From assembly GCA_027051265.1 (NCBI GenBank), contig JALTZH010000172.1, positions 1-11,753 on the forward strand: 11,753 nucleotides of DNA. Direction: 5' to 3'. This DNA comes from an archaeon (GTDB lineage Archaea; Hydrothermarchaeota; Hydrothermarchaeia; JALTZZ01; JALUTC01). Under the pieces are notes generated by a model. It worked only from the letters and a program-made list of their open reading frames with translations. It ran no database searches and was not told the DNA's origin. This document shows, piece after piece, positions 6,266-11,753 of this stretch; positions within the stretch are counted from its first letter, which is position 1, and the number at the start of each line of letters is the position of its first letter. The position numbers were made by a program, and so were the translations under genes.

Positions 6266-6511
6266 ATGTTAATTTTAAGACAAAAAACAACTCTTGTAAA
6301 TAAAACGGGTGGATGGAGAACTTTTGTTCCAAAATTTTATAAAGAGAAATGTATAGACTGTGGTTCTTGTCATTTATATTGTCCAGACTCTGCAATAAAA
6401 AGAATCTCTGAAAGAGAGTACGAAATAAACCTAGATTATTGTAAAGGCTGCGGCATATGTAGTAACGAATGTCCTACTAAAGCAATAGAAATGATTTTAG
6501 AAGAGAAGTAG
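6266..6511 (+). CDS. porD: Pyruvate:ferredoxin oxidoreductase delta subunit (2x[4Fe-4S] ferredoxin-like)
   Basis: The 81-residue protein has two [4Fe-4S] motifs, CIDCGSCHLYCP (C29, C32, C35, C39) and CKGCGICSNECP (C59, C62, C65, C69), after the TGGWRTFVP segment usual in PorD N-termini. It passes electrons from the TPP centre of the catalytic subunits to external ferredoxin. It is first in the cluster porD-porA-porB; its stop is directly followed by the porA ribosome binding site. The delta subunit is shared by several 2-oxoacid oxidoreductases, so pyruvate as substrate rests on porA and porB. Confidence 0.93.
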   Translation: MLILRQKTTLVNKTGGWRTFVPKFYKEKCIDCGSCHLYCPDSAIKRISEREYEINLDYCKGCGICSNECPTKAIEMILEEK

Positions 6512-6520
6512 GTGAGTTTT

Positions 6521-7675
6521 ATGCTCGAATATAAAAGAAGAGAGATTTTATCTGGTAATAAAGCTGTTGCTGAAGCTGTTAAATTATGTGATGTAAAAGT
6601 TATTGCTGCATATCCAATAACACCTCAAACTCCAATAGTAGAATATATCGCAGAATTTATAGCAAACGGTGAGCTTGATGCTGAATACATAAAGGTAGAA
6701 TCCGAACATTCAGCGTTATCTGCATGTATTGGAGCATCTGCAGCTGGTGTAAGAACATTTACAGCAACAAGTAGTCAGGGTTTAATGTATATGTATGAGG
6801 TTCTATTCATAGCAAGTGGTCTAAGATTGCCTATAGTTATGGCCGTTGTTAACCGTGCAATATCAGCACCCATAAACATCTGGAATGATTGGCAAGATGC
6901 AATGGTATGTAGAGATTCCGGATGGATTATGATGTTTGCTGAAAATAATCAGGAAGCATTTGATTTTACTATACTTGCATATAAAATTGCTGAAGATAAA
7001 AACGTTCTTCTACCTGTTATGATAAATTTGGATGGTTTTGTTTTAAGCCACACATATGAACCTATAGAGATATATGAGAAGTCATATGTCGAAAAATTTT
7101 TACCAAAAGAACCAAACATTCCTCATAAACTTGATATAAACAACCCTATCACCTTAGGACATTTAGTAACTCCTGAATATTACATGGAATTTAAATTTGA
7201 ACAAGAGGAAGCATTACAGAGAAGTAAGGAAGTAGTTAAGAAAACGATTGAAGAATTTAATAAAATATTTGGTAGAAATTATTCCATAATAGAAACAGCA
7301 GGTGATGGAGATATAGCAATCGTAACAATGGGATCATTAGCAAGTAGTTTGAAATACTTGCTGAGAAGTGGTGAGAACTTTAAATTAGTATCCTTAAAAC
7401 TATATAGACCATTACCAAAAGAAGAACTTATAAAAGAATTAAAAGATGTTAAAACAATAGCTGTGCTTGAAAAAGATGTATCATATGGATTTGAAGGTGG
7501 AATATTATATAACGAATTGAAATCTATACTATATGGAAAAACCGATGCTAATATAATTAGTTTTATAACAGGATTGGGTGGAAGAGATACAAGAGTAGAA
7601 GAATTGAAAAAAATTATTAAAATATGTGAGAATCCCTCTAAAAATGTTTATTGGTTAGGATTAAGGAGGATATAA
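6521..7675 (+). CDS. porA: Pyruvate:ferredoxin oxidoreductase alpha subunit
   Basis: PorA pairs with PorB to oxidise pyruvate and CoA to acetyl-CoA and CO2 with reduced ferredoxin, or to run the reverse pyruvate-synthase reaction. Visible hallmarks are SGNKAVAEAV (11-20), YPITPQTPIVEYI (31-43), a conserved EHSA region, TATSSQGLMYMYE (81-93) and RAISAPINIWNDWQD (112-126). I place the start at ATG 6521 rather than the GTG at 6512, because GGTGA at 6511-6515 is well spaced as a ribosome binding site for the ATG and would overlap the GTG; this gives 384 residues, the usual length. The Shine-Dalgarno for porB lies in its last codons. Other 2-oxoacid substrates are possible but less likely. Confidence 0.93.
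   Translation: MLEYKRREILSGNKAVAEAVKLCDVKVIAAYPITPQTPIVEYIAEFIANGELDAEYIKVESEHSALSACIGASAAGVRTFTATSSQGLMYMYEVLFIASGLRLPIVMAVVNRAISAPINIWNDWQDAMVCRDSGWIMMFAENNQEAFDFTILAYKIAEDKNVLLPVMINLDGFVLSHTYEPIEIYEKSYVEKFLPKEPNIPHKLDINNPITLGHLVTPEYYMEFKFEQEEALQRSKEVVKKTIEEFNKIFGRNYSIIETAGDGDIAIVTMGSLASSLKYLLRSGENFKLVSLKLYRPLPKEELIKELKDVKTIAVLEKDVSYGFEGGILYNELKSILYGKTDANIISFITGLGGRDTRVEELKKIIKICENPSKNVYWLGLRRI
7664..7670 (+). promoter_or_regulatory. Shine-Dalgarno site for porB
   Basis: AGGAGGA, the strongest ribosome binding site in the window, lies inside the end of porA, 8 nt before the porB ATG. It supports that ATG and therefore the unusual cysteine-rich N-terminus of PorB. Confidence 0.75.
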
Positions 7676-7678
7676 GTT

Positions 7679-8647
7679 ATGGAGTATGTGAAGTGTAGAG
7701 GTAAATGTGTTGCAAATTGCTCTGCAGTTAGATGTTTTACATTTAGAAGAGAATCAAAAAAGTATTTAGTTAAAGATGATTTATTTCTAAGTGGTCATAG
7801 AGCCTGTCAAGGATGTGGTGCAACGATAGCAATAAGACACGTATTAAAAGTTGCGGGAAGAAATTGTATAATAGTTCAACCAACAGGATGTATGGAAGTC
7901 GTATCTACACAATATCCTGAAACCTCGTGGCTTGTCCCATATATTCATGTAGCATTTGAAAACGCTGCCGCAGTTGCAAGTGGAATTTCTAGAGCTTTAA
8001 AAGTTAAAGGCATAAAGGCAAAACCTATTGTTATTGCTGGTGATGGAGGTACTGTTGATATAGGTTTACAATCTTTGAGTGGAATGCTTGAAAGAGATGA
8101 AAACGTATTATATATTTGTTATGACAATGAAGCATATATGAATACAGGAATACAGAGATCTGGATCAACACCGTTGTTTGCAGCTACAACTACAACACCT
8201 TCCGGAAAACTTTCCAAAGGAGAAGATCGACCGAAAAAAGATATTGCTAAAATAGCAATTGCTCATGACATTAAATATGTTGCAACAGCAAACGTTGCAT
8301 TTCCACTAGATTTCATGAAGAAAGTTGAAAAAGCTCTTAAGATATCAGGTGCAGCGTTTATCCATATATTAACACCATGTCCACCGGGATGGAGAATACC
8401 AGAGAGTAAAAGTATAGAAATTGCTCGCTTAGCTGTTGATACATGTATGTGGATACTCTACGAATATGAAAATGGAAAATACAAGATAAACTATCTTCCA
8501 ACTGTAAAAAAACCCGTTAAAGAATATTTGTTGCTACAAGGAAGATTTAAACATCTTGACGAAAAGGATATTGAAACTATTCAAAAATTGGTTGATAAGA
8601 GATATGAAGAATTACTAAAATTGGCTGAAATTACTATACAAGAGTGA
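7679..8647 (+). CDS. porB: Pyruvate:ferredoxin oxidoreductase beta subunit (TPP-binding), with Cys-rich N-terminal extension
   Basis: PorB binds TPP and the proximal [4Fe-4S] cluster. The TPP/Mg motif is GDGGTVDIG (121-129) followed by [11 protein letters not shown] (147-157). Four cysteines sit at the family's cluster positions: C43 and C46 in [10 protein letters not shown]71 in PTGC and C234 in LTPCPPGW. Before the normal start region (near GHRACQGCG) there is an extra segment of roughly 30 residues containing C6, C10, C14 and C19 in [15 protein letters not shown]. It cannot be removed by a later start: no ATG occurs until residue 72, and the ATG used has a strong Shine-Dalgarno. The extension could carry another metal or Fe-S site. 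A separate gamma subunit gene (porG) is not present in the cluster. Confidence 0.93.
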   Translation: MEYVKCRGKCVANCSAVRCFTFRRESKKYLVKDDLFLSGHRACQGCGATIAIRHVLKVAGRNCIIVQPTGCMEVVSTQYPETSWLVPYIHVAFENAAAVASGISRALKVKGIKAKPIVIAGDGGTVDIGLQSLSGMLERDENVLYICYDNEAYMNTGIQRSGSTPLFAATTTTPSGKLSKGEDRPKKDIAKIAIAHDIKYVATANVAFPLDFMKKVEKALKISGAAFIHILTPCPPGWRIPESKSIEIARLAVDTCMWILYEYENGKYKINYLPTVKKPVKEYLLLQGRFKHLDEKDIETIQKLVDKRYEELLKLAEITIQE

Positions 8648-8659
8648 AATAATTTTTTT

Positions 8660-9073
8660 ATGAATATAAAGATATATATAATTGAGAATTTGAAGAAACA
8701 ATTTGGAATTGATGATTTCACCTTCCTAGATAAATATACTTTTTATATAAAAGGAAAGAAAAGAGTTTACATATACAATGGTTGTGAAGATGATATAAAA
8801 GCATTTCATAAAGGCTTATACTTCGGAACTATAGAAAAAGATGGTTTTAGATTAAGTATAGAAGGAGCACAGCTCATTGCAAGATATGCAAAAAAGAATA
8901 TAGTAGAAGTGAATGAAAAAGAAGCTAGAGATTTTATGAAAGGCTTTAGTATTAAAAGAAATATACGAGGATATGTAATCATTAAGTATCGGAATTTAAT
9001 TCTTGGATGTGGAAAAGGTAACGGTAAAGAAGTAAAGAGTTTTATTCCAAAAGATAGGAGAATTTTTGAATGA
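8660..9073 (+). CDS. PUA-domain RNA-binding protein (COG3270-like)
   Basis: The 137-residue protein has a PUA-like C-terminal half: HKGLYFGTIE (50-59), a helical LSIEGAQLIARYAK (65-78), EARDFMKGFSI (88-98), then GYVIIKYRNLILGCGKGNG (104-122) and a terminal IPKDRR. This pattern is shared with NIP7-type proteins and with the RNA-binding tail of RsmF/Nol1-type RNA methyltransferases, and with free-standing archaeal proteins grouped as COG3270. It probably binds rRNA or tRNA; it has no catalytic domain. It follows porB after 12 nt, with a T7 run (8653-8659) just before its ATG, and it overlaps the next gene by ATGA, so it is translationally coupled to that membrane protein. Confidence 0.8.
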   Translation: MNIKIYIIENLKKQFGIDDFTFLDKYTFYIKGKKRVYIYNGCEDDIKAFHKGLYFGTIEKDGFRLSIEGAQLIARYAKKNIVEVNEKEARDFMKGFSIKRNIRGYVIIKYRNLILGCGKGNGKEVKSFIPKDRRIFE

Positions 9074-9720
9074 TAGGGATATTAAAACTATTATTCTCTT
9101 TGTTTTTATTTTTATATCTTTTTAATAGTATATTTGTAGATTTAACTAAATATGAAAACGTTAAAAGAATTGTCAACGAGACTATTGTTGAAAAGTTAAA
9201 AAAGGAAGTTAATCTGGAAGAACTCTATAGAAATATATCTGTAATATGTGAAAATGCAACATATATTTTAGATGAGTTTAAAACATTTACTGAAAACTTA
9301 TCAATACTATGTAAACAAGTTCAAAACGTTTCATATCAGATGTTTTTCAATAGAATGATATATGATATATATTATAAAGAATATAATTGTACAATATTGG
9401 AATGTATTTCCCGTGGCGATTTTGGAATAATATTCTCAAAGAAATTTAATGATTTCCTAAAAAGCATGAACGTTTATCTCTTAATAGGATTGATTTTTAT
9501 GGTTTTAATTTCTATAGCTTTCCCACGAGGATTGGCTGAAGTTGGAAAATCGTTGATTTATATTTCATCAACATTTCTGGTAATAACTATTATTATCGTA
9601 TTACTTAAACTTGGACCTATTACTGTTAGAGAAATAATATTGTCAAAGTTTGATAACTACGTATATCTAATAATTGCTGGAATATGTATATACATAATAG
9701 GTAAATTTAGATCCAAATAA
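9070..9720 (+). CDS. Four-helix membrane protein with glycosylatable external domain, family unknown
   Basis: I do not recognise this 216-residue protein. Hydrophobic segments lie at about 2-23, 134-151, 161-181 and 196-212. The region 24-132 between the first two is soluble, with helical charged stretches, four cysteines (C60, C81, C107, C112) and six N-x-S/T sequons (N36, N55, N62, N76, N86, N106) packed in about 70 residues. This fits an externally exposed, N-glycosylated, possibly disulfide-bonded domain, with the tail of three helices anchoring it. The start overlaps the stop of the PUA gene (ATGA), an odd pairing of an RNA-binding and a surface protein. It converges on aroC with 5 nt between the stops. 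A transport, sensory or S-layer-associated role cannot be told apart. Confidence 0.75.
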   Translation: MIGILKLLFSLFLFLYLFNSIFVDLTKYENVKRIVNETIVEKLKKEVNLEELYRNISVICENATYILDEFKTFTENLSILCKQVQNVSYQMFFNRMIYDIYYKEYNCTILECISRGDFGIIFSKKFNDFLKSMNVYLLIGLIFMVLISIAFPRGLAEVGKSLIYISSTFLVITIIIVLLKLGPITVREIILSKFDNYVYLIIAGICIYIIGKFRSK

Positions 9721-9725
9721 TTTTT

Positions 9726-10826
9726 TCAGAGTAATGTATTCGGATTAATATATCCAGCTCTAATCATGTGATCTGCTAATGTTATTGCAACCATCGCTTC
9801 AATTACTGGTATTACTCTCGGAACTATACAAGGGTCATGTCTACCAGATATTTCTATTTCGGTTTCTTTCATCTCTAATAGATCAATGGTCTTAAGCTTC
9901 CTAGTTTTAATAGAAGGAGTTGGTTTAACAACAGCTCTCATTACTATTGGCATTCCATTAGAAATTCCACCGAGAATACCACCGGAGTAATTTGTTCTTG
10001 TTTTTATCTTGCCATTATCTAAATAAAACTCATCAAGAACTTCAGAACCTTTCTTTCTTGAAAACTCAAATCCAAGCCCAAATTCTATACCTTTTATTGC
10101 TCCTATACTCATTATAGCTTTTGCTAAATCTGCTTCGAGTTTATCAAAAACAGGCTCTCCAAGACCATAAGGGACGTTTAGTATTTGAATCTCAACAATT
10201 CCACCCAAAGAATCCCCCTGCTTCATGGCTCTTTCAATTTCCTCTTCCATTTTTTTCGCAGCATCTAAATCTGGGCATCTCAAAAAATTTTTTTCGATAT
10301 TCATTTCAATTTGCTCAACAGATTTTGGAACGCTAGCTTTTATGCCATATATCTCAACAGTATATGCAAGAATTTTTATGTTAAACTTTGATAACAACTT
10401 CTTTGCAATAGCTCCTGCTGCAACTCTTGCAACAGTCTCTCTACCGCTTGCTCTTCCACCCCCTCTATAATCATAATGTTTATATTTTAGAAAATATGTT
10501 ATATCTGCATGATTAGGTCTTGGTTTATACTTTATCTTCTCATAAGGTCTTGAATTAACATCCTCATTAAATATTACCATACAAATAGGAGTACCTAAAG
10601 TTTTTCCATCAAAAATTCCAGATAGTATTTTTACTCTATCTCTCTCTTTTCTTTGGGATACAAATCTTGAGGTTCCGGGTTTTCTTCGATCCAACTCTCT
10701 TTGAATATCACTCTCATCCAGTTCTAATCCAGCGGGACATCCATCAACTATTACACCTAAAGCTTCACCATGAGATTCACCAAAGGTTGTAACCTTAAAT
10801 GCTTTTCCATATGTATTTCCTGCCAT
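9726..10826 (-). CDS. aroC: Chorismate synthase
   Basis: AroC converts 5-enolpyruvylshikimate-3-phosphate to chorismate with reduced FMN, the last step of the shikimate pathway. The 366-residue protein carries the classic signatures GESHGEALGVIVDG (16-29), the arginine-rich RRKPGTSRFVSQRKE, RPNHADITY, YRGGGRASGRETVARVAAGA (FMN and substrate binding) and near the C-terminus SGRHDPCIVPRVIPVIEAM. Length and motif order are normal and no defect is visible. It starts 17 nt after the end of the VWA gene on the same strand, with no clear Shine-Dalgarno; co-transcription is possible. No other aro gene lies in the window. Confidence 0.97.
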   Translation of the reverse strand: MAGNTYGKAFKVTTFGESHGEALGVIVDGCPAGLELDESDIQRELDRRKPGTSRFVSQRKERDRVKILSGIFDGKTLGTPICMVIFNEDVNSRPYEKIKYKPRPNHADITYFLKYKHYDYRGGGRASGRETVARVAAGAIAKKLLSKFNIKILAYTVEIYGIKASVPKSVEQIEMNIEKNFLRCPDLDAAKKMEEEIERAMKQGDSLGGIVEIQILNVPYGLGEPVFDKLEADLAKAIMSIGAIKGIEFGLGFEFSRKKGSEVLDEFYLDNGKIKTRTNYSGGILGGISNGMPIVMRAVVKPTPSIKTRKLKTIDLLEMKETEIEISGRHDPCIVPRVIPVIEAMVAITLADHMIRAGYINPNTLL

Positions 10827-10843
10827 ATTAAATAGATAACATA

Positions 10844-11753
10844 TTAGAAAGTAAGTTTTTGGTAGATGAGTGGGAGTTTTTTTGGCAGGGAGGAGATGTT
10901 GTCGATGATAATGAAGGAACCTTGGGGGAAGATACGGAATATGTATTCTGGGGCGTGTTTATCGATTGTGATGCAGAAGAATTTGACGCCTTTTCTTTTA
11001 GCTTCTATGAGGGACATTTTAGTATCTTCGAAGGCGTAATCGTCGAGATATTCATCGAAGTCTTCAGGTTTACCATCTGTTAGGAGGATGAGGAGTTTAG
11101 ATTTAGCATCGGTAGCGAGGAGTTTTTGCGTAGCATGCCTAATAGCTGCTCCCATTCTAGTATAGTGTTTAGGTGAGAGGGAGGAGATTCTTTTTTTGAC
11201 GTTCTCGTTATATTCCTCGTTGAAATCTTTAACGATGAAGAATTCGACATCTCTTCTTGTTTTTGAGGTAAAGGCAAAGATTCCATACTTGTCGCCGAGA
11301 GCATTTAGGGCCTCGCACAGAAGCACTAGAGCTTCTTTTTCGAGATTAATTGTCCAACCTGTTGTTGATCCGGAGATATCGACGAGGAAGGCGGTAACGA
11401 TATCTCTTTCTCTTTTTCTTTTTGAAATGTAGAGGTTTTCGGCTGGTGAATAACCTGCTTTCATATCTACATACGCATCAACAGCTGCGTTCAAATCTAT
11501 CTCATCACCATAATATTCCCTCCTCTTCCTTAAAAGCTCTTCCCTCAACATCTCAAACTGCCTCCTTAAATAGTCTACTAAACTCCTATACTTCTCCAAT
11601 ACCCTATCAACAAACCACGTCCCACTACCTTCTAACTTCTTCTCCCTCAACGCTACCCACTTTATCTTGTAATCCTCTAACTCGTAGTCCCATTCATCGT
11701 ATAAATATGCATCTCTCGTGTCTCCTAACTCTACCCCAACACCACCTCCACTA
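10844..11753 (-). CDS. NorD-like VWA-domain protein, C-terminal part (gene runs off the window)
   Basis: The open frame continues to the window edge, giving 302 residues of the C-terminal part; the in-frame TTG at 11650 is not a real start. The sequence before it (YDEWDYELEDYKIKW) is the segment that precedes the VWA domain in NorD/CbbO-like proteins. The VWA domain follows an RERD linker with the MIDAS motif DISGS, a threonine in YTRMGAAIRHAT, and LLTDGKPED. Such proteins work with MoxR/NorQ-type AAA+ ATPases to insert metals into, or mature, large enzymes; the ATPase would be expected near, but is not in this window. A clear codon-use change occurs near 11460: the 5' part prefers AGG, AAG, TTA/TTG and TTT, the VWA part AGA, AAA, CTC, TTC and ATC. 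The function of archaeal members is unknown. Confidence 0.88.
   Translation of the reverse strand, partial: SGGGVGVELGDTRDAYLYDEWDYELEDYKIKWVALREKKLEGSGTWFVDRVLEKYRSLVDYLRRQFEMLREELLRKRREYYGDEIDLNAAVDAYVDMKAGYSPAENLYISKRKRERDIVTAFLVDISGSTTGWTINLEKEALVLLCEALNALGDKYGIFAFTSKTRRDVEFFIVKDFNEEYNENVKKRISSLSPKHYTRMGAAIRHATQKLLATDAKSKLLILLTDGKPEDFDEYLDDYAFEDTKMSLIEAKRKGVKFFCITIDKHAPEYIFRIFPQGSFIIIDNISSLPKKLPLIYQKLTF

Noticed and set aside
6512-6520. GTG start for porA
   Set aside because: The ATG at 6521 has GGTGA at a proper distance, whereas that site overlaps the GTG; the three extra residues have no family support.
11080-11432. Open frames antisense to or out of frame with the VWA gene
   Set aside because: They are shadows produced by the C-rich coding bias of the VWA domain and have no motifs or start signals.
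11648-11650. TTG as start of the VWA protein
   Set aside because: The frame stays open to the window end and upstream residues match the conserved pre-VWA region of NorD-like proteins.

Overview
This window looks like a piece of an AT-rich, probably thermophilic archaeal chromosome. The grounds are archaeal-type gene content (RtcB numbered almost residue for residue like the Pyrococcus enzyme, an archaeal Thi4, a COG2054/MfnE-like kinase, separate-subunit pyruvate:ferredoxin oxidoreductase genes, a DapL-like aminotransferase), TATA-like boxes 24-30 nt before several starts, few Shine-Dalgarno sites, and oligo(T) tracts after genes. I cannot fix the lineage; a TACK-type or methanogen-related archaeon would both fit. 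No tRNA, rRNA or CRISPR array was seen.

Layout. 13-1458 (-): rtcB, RNA ligase. 1459-1819: no protein gene, but an unusually GC-rich (about 46% by hand count), hairpin-rich block bounded by GTTCAC at both ends. I interpret it as a decayed, non-autonomous IS200/IS605 (TnpB) derivative carrying an omega-RNA-like right end on the + strand. 1820-3369 (-): a tight set thi4 -> MfnE-like kinase -> a 44-residue two-CxxC protein. 3474-3848 (-): an orphan 124-residue protein with a possible RNase H/RuvC-like fold. 4011-5177 (-): PLP aminotransferase, probably DapL. 5233-5607 (+): DsrE-like protein whose first beta strand is encoded just upstream in another frame. 5615-6229 (-): class II aldolase. 6266-8647 (+): porD-porA-porB. 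8660-9720 (+): PUA-domain protein and a membrane protein overlapping by ATGA. 9726-10826 (-): aroC, chorismate synthase. 10844 to the window end (-): a NorD-like VWA protein running off the edge.

How the genes work together. Most are core metabolism: acetyl-CoA/pyruvate interconversion with ferredoxin (por), lysine/diaminopimelate (DapL), aromatic amino acids (aroC), thiamine thiazole (thi4) and tRNA splicing/RNA repair (rtcB). The least ordinary parts are the IS-derived structured element and its junction with the CxxC mini-protein, the thi4-kinase-CxxC operon, the RNase H-like orphan, the apparent frameshift in the DsrE gene, a cysteine-rich N-terminal extension on PorB, and an abrupt codon-use switch inside the VWA gene.
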